A stretch of DNA of 64,000 nt from Branchiostoma floridae (lineage: Eukaryota; Chordata; Leptocardii; Amphioxiformes; Branchiostomatidae). The notes beneath the pieces are model-generated. The model did not search any database. It saw only the letters and a program-made list of their open reading frames with translations, and had not been told where the DNA came from. Shown piece by piece: positions 13,669 through 24,910 of the stretch. Every line of letters starts with the position of its first letter. Within the stretch, counting starts at the first letter, position 1. The position numbers and the translations under genes were made by a program. The DNA lies in assembly GCF_000003815.2 (NCBI RefSeq), contig NC_049989.1:14212555-14276554 (forward strand). The letters are read 5' to 3'.

Positions 13669-14374
13669 CTGTAGGAAATAACGACAAATTTAGGACATGG
13701 AAAGAAAACAACAGTGGTTATATGTATGGTGTAACTATTGTGATACTGTAGTTCCTGATATTTTCAATGTACTGTTATGTTCACGGTTTTCACGGTGACA
13801 ACTGTAACGTGAACATATCATTACTGATAAGAAATAATTCACAGACTTTTTTTATGTGCATTGACCGCGACAGTGAACATTTAGTTCCAAGAACAAGTTA
13901 AATTTTCTCAGACTGTGAAAGTTTGGTACCGAGAAAACAAAGTGAATTACAGTAATTGAAGATTATGATAAGGTTGGCTGTCAAACGAATGGTTTATTTG
14001 TTTGTTTACTTAACCAGGGGAGACATGTCGCCCATTCTGGCGCTTTTCAGTGTACCCTGGGGGAAAACCCCAGACATATATATCAACATCAAAACCAAAG
14101 TAGCTTAGGAATCTCAACTCTCATCATTCTGCCCAGTACCCAGACCACAACATTAAAAATGGTGAACAGTTGTTCAAGGCCTTTTCAAGAATAATCGGAA
14201 CACCTGGACATCTGAGATGTGCATAAGTTGGGAATAACTGGTGCTGCACCTGTAGACCTCTTTGAATTAGTCCAAGGATACCAGTCCTGACGGAATTATG
14301 AGAACTGACATTTTGAGACGAAAATGAAAAGACAATCTAATACAGTATAACTATATAATGTGAGTAGTCCTTAC

Positions 14375-14740
14375 CACCATTGTCAGTGGTCTCTGTAGTG
14401 ACAGTCTCTGTGGTCCTTCCACCAGGCCCAGAGGTCGTCGTTTTTCTTACGGTAGTCGACATTTTGTCCTTCTCCTCCTTCTTGTGTGGTTTCTCCTCCT
14501 TCTTGTCCTCCTTTGCCTTGAGCCTCGAGTTCAGCTGATCTTGCTCCTTCTTTCTATCTGCTTGTCTCAGAGAGCTCAGTCTTTCGGAAGGCTTGTCCGA
14601 GAATCTCTTGGTCAAAGCGTCAGTGGTCTTGAGACTCTTCTTCTCCTTGTCGTCCTTCTTGATGTGGTTGTTGCTGACCTTACTCTGATTGTCTTGCAGG
14701 TTGGACAGAACTTTGGACACTGTGTGGTTCAATAGGCCCT
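14375..14740 (-). CDS. SMTN: Smoothelin-like exon 13 (charged linker, TTV-type motif)
   Basis: This 366-nt exon enters and leaves in phase 1, with an ATTGCAG acceptor and a GTAAGG donor. It encodes 121 residues. A charged, probably helical, lysine/glutamate-rich stretch (KKEQDQLNSRLKAKEDKKEE) is followed by the threonine-rich segment STTVRKTTTSGPGGRTTETV. As I recall, vertebrate smoothelins carry a similar Thr/Val-rich segment between their smoothelin domains and the CH domain. Confidence 0.88.
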
Positions 14741-14906
14741 CTGCAATATGCAACGAAATAATATATTAGTTAGACTTCCTAACACTAATAGGAGCCTGTA
14801 TTGAAGACAACCACCATTCCTGAAAATAAAGAAATTGAGTTACAGGATGGCAGATACTCTAGCCATCTTGACCAATGTCTAATCAGACCAGCTCGGCCCT
14901 TGTCCA

Positions 14907-14989
14907 GTTGACCAGGATGTTGGGCCGAGTTGACCAGGGTGTTGGGCCGAGTTGACCAGGGGGTTGGATCAAGTTGACTAGTACTGGGT
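14907..14989. repeat. 22-bp minisatellite
   Basis: About 3.5 copies of a 22-bp unit with the core GTTGACCAGGRTGTTGGGCC are present. The same core appears around the telomere-like array at 30.0-30.2 kb. Confidence 0.85.
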
Positions 14990-15471
14990 TCAGTTGCTTA
15001 AGGGCAGAATCGTCTTGGTACCATATTCAGTCAAAGGAAATAAACAACAATGTATGACCACTTCACCTGAAATAACCTCAGACAGAAAGGTTACTGAGTT
15101 CCTAAAGATGTAAGTTTGCGGTCAAAGCTGATAGCATCACTTCGTGTATGTGTGTGTTTGCCACTCAAGAAAGAAAGTGAAACCTAGGCCATTTGTTGTA
15201 ATTCGCATTAAGCTTCTTTTGTTGACATTTGATACACCACTTATAATAAGTCTTTTCTTGAATGTTGGCTGCGCAGAAAAGGTCACATAATACTACAGTC
15301 TTGAGTGTGGAGATAAGAGCTTTTCTTAGAGCTTTGTGAAATAGCTTGGAGCTGGCTTTTGTCTTCTAGTTCTATGGATCATACCATTTCAAAATTGAAA
15401 GGCAATAGAATGTAAAAAAAGTGAAAATTGTACAAGATGCAAAAGTCACCTGAGGTCAATAAATCTTACCA

Positions 15472-15595
15472 GTGTAACAAGCCAGAATAAACTCCCAGTC
15501 AGAATGTACCCTGTCACACAAGAGTACCAGTCCAGAATATGACACTTGTGTGACAGGGTACATTATTACTAGGGGTACATTCTGGCCTGTTACAC
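15472..15595. mobile_element. Foldback MITE with nested inverted repeats
   Basis: The outer inverted repeat is GTGTAACAAGCCAGAAT (15472-15488) against 15579-15595, with one mismatch. The inner one is a perfect 20-bp pair, AATGTACCCTGTCACACAAG (15503-15522) against 15545-15564. There is no frame. Confidence 0.75.
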
Positions 15596-16329
15596 TCAAG
15601 TAACATCCAAGATAGCTTTTGTATCATGTTTAAACATCTTCAACTTTTGTAGAAGTGGCTTTTAATTTTGATAAAAGACCAATCCATAGAAATGGAAGAC
15701 AAAGGCCAACTCCAAGCTATTGCACAAATTTAAAGCTCTGTTCTATTCCTTATTCTATAAATTACAAGCATTAAGAATTGCTAACAGGCTGTTTGAAGTC
15801 CTCAGTACTTTATCAAGTATTTTATATCATTTATTTTGTATGGAAATAATCAAGCTTTTGTTGAAAACTTCACCCTGTTCTGAAGTCCCACTTCAAAGCT
15901 CATTCCCCTCTTATCCTAATCCATACATTTGGATGCACTCAAAGAAATATTTACCAGTAACATCTTACTTTAAACACAACTTCTGTGACCGTCGCTTGGC
16001 TTCACCATGTAACACTGTATGACAGGTTGTATTTACGATCCTAATTTTCGACATGAAGAATTGGCTTCTTAGGGTCATGAGCCCTATCAAAAATTCATGC
16101 TGCTCATCAATTATTCAAAATGATTGCCATGAAGCAACAAGGTAACAATTTGTTGAATGGTAAATGGCTAATGACAGTCTGTGATGATGAAGTTGTGGTC
16201 AATTCAGGTTACTGGCATTTTAGATGTGAAATTTTATGCTATTCACCATGTACTGTTAAAAAATTAAAAAGTATGTTGTTGCAACTAAGGTGACCCAAAA
16301 TAAAGTATCAGATGGAAAGGATGTCAAAG

Positions 16330-16600
16330 GCATCGTCTGTGGCATAACTGGTAGAGCGTTTGGTTTGGAATCTAGAGGTCTCAAGTTCGATACCAGTCTT
16401 GCCCCTGATGTTGTACTGTAGTTGTGCCCTTGCATGGGTGTAAAAATGGGTACCTCACTTCAGTCGGGGAGGTAAAAGAAAAGACTACCTTTACCTTCTG
16501 TCTGTACTGTGTATGTGGCACTGTTAATGAGTGCAGTGCCACATTGTCCTCGTCTGTCCAAAACCAAATACAATGTAGAAAAAAAATTGGATTTTTAGTC
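16330..16600 (+). mobile_element. tRNA-derived SINE, plus orientation
   Basis: A box TGGCATAACTGG (16340-16351) and B box AGTTCGATACC (16384-16394) are spaced as in a tRNA. They do not fold into a full tRNA and run into a unique body. The right end is approximate. Confidence 0.55.
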
Positions 16601-16670
16601 AATGAAAAATAAACAAAATGCTGGTTGTAAAGACCTCCATTCCATTGGTTTACCATTATGATAATACTAT

Positions 16671-17156
16671 CAGCCTTGTCAAAACTAGGCGGCAGGCGGC
16701 GATTTTAGCCGCCTACTTACATTTTTCCAGCCGGCTACTTTGGGGTAGAATTTCAAAAAATAAAAGTTTAAGTCCAGTGCTCCCCGTTACAAAATCCCCC
16801 AGTAATTTGTTTTGATAAACCTCTGGCAGTTTTCTGATAGTTGGCCCCCGGTTTATAGGGGTCATAGCGGGGAACCTATGCTGAATTTTTTCGAAATTCA
16901 GGATTTTTTTGTCAATTCAAAGTTTAAAGATAACCAAAGTTACCCAAAATACACGGCCCCAAACCATATTTAGGGGTCTAAATTTAAAAATTTTCCCAGG
17001 GAGAGGCCCCCCAGGACCCCCCTACGGGACGGGGGGACACCCCCCTTCCGTACCTACCCCCCGCTCGCCACTCCGTGGCTCTGCCGCAAGCCGCTACGCG
17101 CCTTGCCTGCTACTTTCATATATTAGCCCCCTACTCTAAAAGTTTGTGACAAGGCT
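16671..17156. mobile_element. GC-rich element with CAGCCTTGTCA ends
   Basis: The ends CAGCCTTGTCA (16671) and TGACAAGGCTG (17156) are inverted. The flanks AATACTAT and AATACATT match at 6 of 8 bases, which suggests a decayed hAT-type duplication. The right half (17000-17110) is strikingly C-rich (GGCCCCCCAGGACCCCCCTA) against AT-rich surroundings. Confidence 0.6.
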
Positions 17157-18059
17157 GAATACATTCTCAATATTGATTGTGTTCTTGTGTAGCCCCTATC
17201 TGTTACAGAATGGTCGATATGATACACAATGTTCGCTGTATCTTCACTCGCCAGCGCAAGAAAACTAATTAATTAGAAACAGGACCATCTTCCCTTTTCA
17301 TTGGTAACCATTGAGTCTTAATTTATTACACTGTATCAGTAACCAGTCTAGACTTATGAAGCAGGTTGTCATTCCAATGATGGCATACGGGCCAGCTAGT
17401 AGCGCCTATATGGAGGGTTTTTTTTTTCGAATACCTGGTAGGTGTTAACCATTCTAGGAAGCCTTTTTTTAAACCTAGGGTTTTAAGTCAATTCGGCCCC
17501 CATTAGACTAAGCTTTATCACACCAAGGGCTGGACTTATTCACTGGACTTTGAAATGAGATTCAAATACCACAAAGTCAGCAATGAAGAATTACAATAAG
17601 CGGGACAGAATAAGGGTCTTAGGTTCCTGCACTGTAATTGGTATAAGGCAAATTTAAATCCTGTTAGTGCAGAGTATGGAAAAGAACGATACATTTGTAT
17701 GTTATGTATTGTGAATGAAGTTTTAAAGTTCTCAAAGTTTGGTTTATTTGTGTCATTTGTGTTCTTTTCTTCCCAATAAGAAAACAATGGGTCCAAAAAA
17801 TGATAAAATATGGAAAACATAACTTAAAATTGTACATTATAGTCATGTACATAAGACACACCTTAATCACTTAGTCCCCTAGTTCAGCTCTCCAGTGCCC
17901 CATAACCTAATGACATCATTCCAATGCACCAAATACTCTTCTAGTCATGTGTAAATGTATGTCAAATATTTTATTGTGTCTACATGTTAATATCAACGAA
18001 AACAAGACGGTCTGTCGACACGACGGCATTTTCTACGCAAGAGCGAGAACGACACGCAC

Positions 18060-18135
18060 CTCTTTTCTTCTTCCGTAGGATCCGCAAGGCAGCGCGTATC
18101 CTCTTCCTATCGTCGTACTCTGTTGTATGATCAAG
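18060..18135 (-). CDS. SMTN: Smoothelin-like exon 12 (second half of domain 5)
   Basis: This 76-nt exon enters in phase 0 and leaves in phase 1. It follows a strong pyrimidine tract (TTCTTCTCCTCAG) and ends at a GTGCGT donor. It encodes LDHTTEYDDRKRIRAALRIL followed by RKKKR, a textbook second-half smoothelin motif. A nearer CAG at 18120-18122 would shift the frame and is not used in this model. Confidence 0.9.
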
Positions 18136-19160
18136 CTGAGGAGAAGAAGGAAAATCTTATTGGAGGATGAAAAATGCTCTTCAAAGGTTCAAAACCAAAA
18201 GATTACCCTTTGCAAGTTGTCACAGGGCAAACTTTTATATGCCTGTATATCATACAAATGTATACATTGTGTAGACAGGCTTTTACAATACATGTGTAAT
18301 TATTGTGGAGATACATTAAATATATGGTCACACTAAATGCAAACCATGTTATGGCCCAAATACATGTGCCAATATATTTATAGCCATAAACGTGATGAGT
18401 CCACAACTGGCATGCCTACTATGAAATGTGATTTGTTGGATTGCATAATATTATGGATGGTATATTCCAATATATATATTAAGGCCACACCAATATTAAT
18501 TTGTTGGTTTTTTGATTCTTTAAAAATGTGCTTCACTGGAAAAATGTAAGGAAAACAAAGCCAGAGGAACAGATCTTGGTGCACTCAGCTTTTTGGATCG
18601 AATACTATCATGATATTTAGATTCATTTTCCTACCTGCCCTCTGCTTTTATCATGTCCACTTGCTATATTTTCACTTAAAATTTTAAAGAACCAAGAAAA
18701 TAGAATGTTGTGGCCTAATATTTGTACACAAGCACAGACATAATCCTTGCAACATACTTTTCACATATTCTGGTACAAGTGCATTATGCTTCATAATTGA
18801 TTGTATTGTAACTATCTACCATTGTCTTTGTAACAATGCAGATCGTACCATGTACACATCTTCATGGGGGGAGCAAGGTACCATATAGTTTTATAATAAC
18901 AGATTAATGCAGTCAGTGCGCCCAATAGACCAAACCCATAACTCCACCCACCTACATCAAACTGTACCTAAAAACATGAAACTACATGTATTCAATGGAA
19001 ATGCAGTCAATCTCTCATTGGTCGATCAGATAAATGCCTTTCTCTCATTGGTTGAACCGATAATTGTGATGGGCAGCCAGGATCAGTTTTTGTCCTGTTT
19101 CCAACAAAATTTTGTTCTTAACTCTAATTTGTTAACATTACAACAGCCAATGTGAACCTT

Positions 19161-19166
19161 CACACA

Positions 19167-19198
<32 letters not shown>
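19161..19198. repeat. (CA)n microsatellite
   Basis: About 19 CA dinucleotides with one interruption (CTCA). Confidence 0.97.
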
Positions 19199-19200
<2 letters not shown>

Positions 19201-19762
19201 ATACAGATACACACAGTCAGACACATATGAATGATAAAAATGATAGGGAAGAAAGATGGGAAAGACAAAACAACACAGCATGCTAAGGGAAGGCAGCAGA
19301 GCCAAACCTTTAATAACAGCAGATAAAAAGACTCTCCGGAAACGTTTTAATAGTTCTGCAACAACACAGTCAAAGAAACATCAAGGTGTTACCAGGACGG
19401 AGATAGAAGCTTAAGTAAAGGAAAAGAACTAGAGAGAGCATATTTATTGGTTATTAAGAGTATAAGACAGAGCAGTTTCTGAAAATATATAAAACAAGTG
19501 GCAAGACAGCACTATAATATAAAAAAACTTCAAAACTTCAATGGTCTTTTGATAACCCAGTTTGTAGTAAGAAATTATGCACCCCAAGCCCCTTTCTGTC
19601 CTTTTCTTCTGTAATCTTCAAGAGCAAAAGGATAAATTATAGAAACAGAAGTTACAGCTTCTTATAATTATCAAGTCACAAACATTACTTCTTTCACAGT
19701 TGTACAGTAGTATGACACAGGGACAGTTAACAATATCTTAGTGCAACCTAACAAAACCTTAC

Positions 19763-19900
19763 CAGCTTCTCCAGCTGCTCCTCATCTTCGATGCTGTCCA
19801 GGTTGTCCAGGGCTGCCGTGACCTTCACCTCTTGACCTTCGTCGGCCATTCGCTTCTTGACACAGCTTCTGTCCTGGGACTTGGAATCTGGGTCTTTCAC
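19763..19900 (-). CDS. SMTN: Smoothelin-like exon 11 (first half of domain 5)
   Basis: This 138-nt exon has 46 codons, phase 0 to phase 0, with a CTCCACAG acceptor and a GTAAGG donor. It starts VKDPDSKSQDRSCVKKRMAD and ends NLDSIEDEEQLEKL, the acidic first half of smoothelin domain 5. The junction residue is L where the other four copies have M. It follows either exon 10 or, by phase, the candidate alternative first exon A. Confidence 0.9.
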
Positions 19901-20140
19901 CTGTGGAGAGTGGAACACGTTCAGTTGTATGGTCGTATTAAACTCTTTCAAAACATTGAATAAGTATGACATGTGATCATAGCTACCTTTGATAGTCATA
20001 AAATACAATGTGTCAGTGAACAAACTCTTAACACTAAGTTATTAATAGAGGACACAGGACTTCAGGTACATGTAGACGAGCTTCGCTCTGTCCTGCTGGA
20101 CATGTAGCGATTGTGGTGTCACCTCTCAGAGGATAAACTT

Positions 20141-20170
20141 AACTGAACTGAACTGAACTGAACTGAACTG
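20141..20170. repeat. (AACTG)6 microsatellite
   Basis: Six perfect AACTG units lie in tandem. Confidence 0.97.
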
Positions 20171-21439
20171 CAGAAATTCAGGTTTTGTTACACGTGCTGC
20201 GACCACCTGGGTCATGATCATGATCTGTCTGACACCTATAAATAGTATAATGCTCAACTGCACATACATGTACAGTATGGCACAATGGAAGCAGAATACA
20301 TGTACAATTTTATGATAGTACACAGTTAGTAATAAAAATGATATTTTACCAATCTGTGATGGGTTGATACAAAGCAATACATTGTACACAGAACTTTTAC
20401 TACCGATACTCTGTCTCAATTCAGAATGACCCAGACCCAGTAGTCCCAATAACCCAGCCCACTTTTGAATATCGTCAGCCAATTAAAACTGGGTGTGCTG
20501 ATGACATCATATAGGTGCCCCAGACATACGATGCCCTACAGGTACAAAATGAACACTGGCCTCTAACCTACAGTAGAACCAGTAACACTGGTCTCTTTTA
20601 AATTTGGAAAGGTACTGTAAACTGTAACAGTCAATTGGGGACAACATTCTCTACTTGTTGCACTACTTTTTCCACTACTTGTTGCATCTGTAATGTACAG
20701 TATTGATATTGCAAGTCAATCAAAATTCCCTCTCTGTTATGTCTTAAGTTATAGTTTTATGTGTAAAATTATTTATCAAAATAAACAACAACGATGAAAT
20801 TTTCCAAATTCCCAGCGTCTTTTGAATCAAAGTTTTAAGTATTAGCAGTCATCTTCTGGCAAGTGTTCTATTTTTTAGGTGCTGATACATGTAAATTGTA
20901 GGTAAGGTTTAAAATAGCTGAGATCAGCAGTGCCACTTTTCACTTACAAGAACCAGTTGTAAACAGTTAATGACCATTTATCTGAGTTAGTCAGCTATAA
21001 AACACGATACACTGACGTCAAACTGGCAAGACAAAAACAAGATAACTGCACACCCCATAAATCTAATGGTAGGTTGTACCCTTCATTTCAGTGCAGGTCC
21101 AAATGAACTGGTGTTCTACATATCTATATTTTACAAGGGCAAAGTAACCCATAAACAACATCAGAGTCTATCAAAATCTCTCCATTGCCATAATTTGTAT
21201 ATTTATATATATCAAACCTGGTCTGATCTGCATTGGTGAGATACGAGTTTGCCAGTACTAAAATAAAGGGCTCTGACCTACACATCTTCCAGTTACAAAA
21301 TTATGTACAGTCAAAACCTCCCAAGAAGACCACTCAGGGGACTGATAAAATTTGGTTAATGTGGGCAGGTGGTTACTATAGATAGGATGATACTGTCAGG
21401 TGGTCCTTTTTTAGAGGTGGTCACTTGTACAGTTTTGAT

Positions 21440-21669
21440 CAGGGTTGTAGCCAGCACCCGTCCTTCCATCTTTTGATGGAATTTTGCAGCTGGGGACGGA
21501 AAAAAATTTTGCCCATTCTGTACGTATGTCCTCTGTGAGCAAAACTTAACCCTCAAAATGCAGGAAATAGCATTTCAGAGGGCCTAGATTTCAAAATTTT
21601 GCAAACACTGCGGCAAAGCCATTCAAAATTGAGGGGACGGAAAATGATTTCTAGCTGGCTACAACCCTG
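21440..21669. mobile_element. hAT-like MITE, copy 2 (230 bp)
   Basis: A perfect 16-bp terminal inverted repeat (CAGGGTTGTAGCCAGC) bounds 230 bp. Both sides carry an exact 8-bp duplication, GTTTTGAT. CAGGG-type ends with 8-bp duplications are typical of the hAT superfamily. No coding capacity is present. Confidence 0.85.
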
Positions 21670-22300
21670 GTTTTGATTGTACATGTCAAAATGTAACGTT
21701 AGTTCCAAACCCCATACCAGGTGTGGGCGAACTTTAACTTTAACCTCAGGTAAGGTGCATAACTGATTGGTTTGTAGGGTCATTGGTACGTAACTTGAAC
21801 ATCAAATTCCTACAACCACCTGAACTGTAGCATACAGGTGTGTGAGCATTACCTAACCCAGAATGTATCCATCCTGTCCATGGACATAACAAACATCTGA
21901 CTGAAAAGTTGAAATTCCTAAACTTCTTGGGATGCCATAGTTCTAAAACCACTAAAGAGTCAAAATAGGTATGTCTTTGATGAACTACTGTAGAAGAAAC
22001 TCAAACTTGAAGCTTCCCAATCATTAAATCTAGTTGAATATGAAAAGACTACAACACGATAATTGATGTATAGTTAATTTGCAATAACCAAATTTCTTCT
22101 CTAGAGATGGTTTACCCCTTGGGTGACAATGGTTCATTTCATGACAACACAGTTTATTGTCAAAAACAAGGGTTCATTTCTTAACTAATAATGGTTTATC
22201 CTCCTAGCAACTCCAACATAAACTGCAGGTATGTCCAACCTAACAGGGACACAAACACTCAAACTCCACCTGTCAAGTTTAACATTTTCTGCAGGACTTT

Positions 22301-22432
22301 AAGTTCAGCAGCCATCATGGCGATTGCCTTTCAAATGTGGAATCCATTTAAATCTCCATTCGTTTTTTTTAAGTTCAGCAGCCATCATGGCCATTGCCTT
22401 TCAAATGTGGAATCCCTTTAAATCTCCATTCG
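22301..22432. repeat. 70-bp tandem duplication
   Basis: Two copies, starting AAGTTCAGCAGCCATCATGG at 22301 and 22371, differ at only a few positions (CGATT/CCATT, CCATTT/CCCTTT). The duplication is recent. Confidence 0.92.
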
Positions 22433-22703
22433 CTTATTACACAGATAACACCCTGAAAAAATCTATCTGAATAAATATAAAATCCATCTAAAGCATGATA
22501 AATTTTTCAGTATCATTTGGTCCTCATGGATTCCCAATTAGAAAGAAACACAAGCGGACTCTTTCCCATGGGAACAAAGGTAGAAGAGCTGATTAAGCTT
22601 ATGATGGATTCCCAAGGTTGTTTCGACTGACAGTTTACAATGTATTGAAGTCTGAATGCACTGTACTCAACAGGAATACCTGTCCAGAATCAGATGTAAC
22701 GTG

Positions 22704-22880
22704 GGGTAACCTATATCCGTGGGGTAACCTATATCCGTTTCTTTCAGAAATGGGTATTTAGGGATATCAAGTCGGCAGACGATAGTGTCAAACTACGATA
22801 TTTTGAACATATTAACCACCGTCCTTCCATTTGATATCCCTAAATACCACGTTGCTTAATTTGACAGATATAGGTTACCC
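22704..22880. mobile_element. Foldback MITE with two nested inverted repeats
   Basis: The outer pair is GGGTAACCTATATC (22704-22717, tandemly repeated at 22722) against 22867-22880. The inner pair is GGTATTTAGGGATATCAA (22753-22770) against 22831-22848. Both are perfect. Confidence 0.75.
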
Positions 22881-24868
22881 TGCGAATAAAGGTGAACAAG
22901 TGTTTACTATTAAACAGGATTACAAATCTTAATCTTTAAACAACACATTATAATCCATATGACACTTAAGTACTATTGTGGTCTAAAAACGATTGTTACT
23001 CCCCCAGTGATGGTATGGTCTATAGTACATCATGTAAACTGTGAATGCTATCGATCCAAAGAAGACTTTCCCTCAACAGTGATGCGAATCGTACAAAACC
23101 CAAAGCTGACTCTGAGATTGATTATATTGATTTGCGTTCAGCGACAAGCTTCCCTTAAGAGAGCAAGGTGCATCGACCATGACTTTTACATTGACAGAAG
23201 AACCTTTGGGGACTTGTTCCTTTCGATAGCATTGCAATCATTTTAAGATGAAGCCAGGTGCTAGTAAACATCTATTGATGGAAAAGGCAAAGAGCATCTC
23301 CTTCGATGGTACCCTCTTTTAAGAAAACCTAACAAGAAAGACTTCCTTTTCGGGGTAATTATTATTAAGAGCCAGTAAATTAAAGGTGAAATACACCTGC
23401 CCCCCCCCTCCACCACTGAGTGCTGTGTGGTAAATTCCAATAAACAAATAAACAAGTAAACAATTTTACATAGTCCAGTGAGAGAAAGTTGGTTGACATG
23501 TTCAGAAAGGAACACATTCGAATGAAGAGGAAAGTGATGAAACAGGCAATACCATATTTCTTTTCATGTCAACAAAGCAGTCAACAAAGACAAAAACTTT
23601 AGACAGCACAGTCAACTACAAACAAACAAAACATGCATGACGAATCGATAAACTACTTCAAAGGAAAGAAAATTCTCCAACATTATTGAAACAGTCAACC
23701 ATAAAGAAATTTTTGGATTCCAAATTAAAGAATTCTAAAGAATAGGTTTTGAAAGGATAATGTTGACTGGTACAAAACTTTATCATAGTTCATATAACTA
23801 GTGGTCTATACTGTAGACTAGTGTATTACTGTATACAACAATGGCACCAGTGAAGTTTAAAGGTTCCACACTATTAACTATGAATTCAAGTATTGATTTC
23901 TGTAAAATACTCAATACATAAATCTGAACAGCCTTTCTCAAGATGCCATTATATACCGGTATAGGATTTTCAACCACTGGAAATCCATGAATTTTTCTCA
24001 ATACACATATAAACCAAAACCGCTTGAATTATGAACCTAATCAGTAACTGTAAAATGTTTCAAATACCAGAAACGAGAAGAGTACTACCGGTACATACTA
24101 GATTTAACTATAAGGATAGATGAATCTTCAAAAGCTGTTACCTTTTGGTCACATCAATTTATATCCTTAGTTTTCAAACAATTTGAAGTAAAATTAAGGT
24201 CAGGATAAAAATAGAATCTTAAAATGAAAACTTGAATCTGACTATATTCACTTCTGTGAACCAAGGTACACACAATTTTTACAACTTCAATTTAGCATTT
24301 TATAAATCCGACAACCAGCAAGTTTAATTGTTGTGGCCTTATGCTGGCAAAATACATCAGATTCTACAGTGTATACATAGGCTTGATGGAAGTCTGATTA
24401 TTTTTCCTGATCCCCACTGAGGACCAATCAATCATGATGGAATCCATAAAGCTGAGGAATTCTCTATGTAATTCCTATCATATGGCACTAATCAGTTGTT
24501 ACTCCTATTAGGGGGTTAAGCCAGAATCTTGTAACTGGGAAATGAATTGTAGCTAATAGCAATTTTATACCGGACCCTGTTTGCAGTGGAAAAACGTTTA
24601 AGGCTGATAAATTTAACTTAAGAGGCCTTACAAAAGTATCCGTGAAATATATATATATGTCAAGCATGAGCTCAACCTAGAAATTGACAGCATTTGAGAA
24701 ATACTTGTAACCCCTGCCCTTTTGATCTAGATTACAGTATGTAGTTAAAGATGATAAACCATAGACGTCATCCCCACCCACATTGTTTTAAATGTTGTCT
24801 TGGAATTGCACCTCAATGTCAAAAACATGTCCATGTCACTAAGGATAACCAAAGGATCCTATACTTAC

Positions 24869-24910
24869 CCTTTCCATCTGGATGTAATACCTGCTGACGT
24901 ACGTAGTCAT
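24869..24910 (-). CDS. SMTN: Candidate alternative first exon A (internal promoter)
   Basis: An ATG at 24910 opens a 14-codon frame, MTTYVSRYYIQMER. It ends in phase 0 at a near-perfect donor (AGG then GTAAGTATAG). An in-frame TAA lies upstream, so the frame starts here. Phase 0 fits the next exon downstream (exon 11, starting at 19900). The result would be a shorter smoothelin isoform with only domain 5, the C-terminal linker and the CH domain. No usable acceptor is obvious directly upstream, and the region to about 25090 is richer in CG than the surrounding intron, as at a promoter. Vertebrate SMTN also makes a short form from an internal promoter. This exon has no domain homology of its own, so it remains a prediction. 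Confidence 0.6.

Larger units (their letters stand above)
14741..18059 (-). other. Intron 12 (3.3 kb)
   Basis: Contains the minisatellite at 14907, a foldback at 15472, a SINE at 16330 and the GC-rich element at 16671. I see no further coding signal. Confidence 0.8.

Noticed and set aside
16330-16400. tRNA gene
   Set aside because: A and B boxes are present but the arms do not pair as a tRNA; it fits a SINE head instead.
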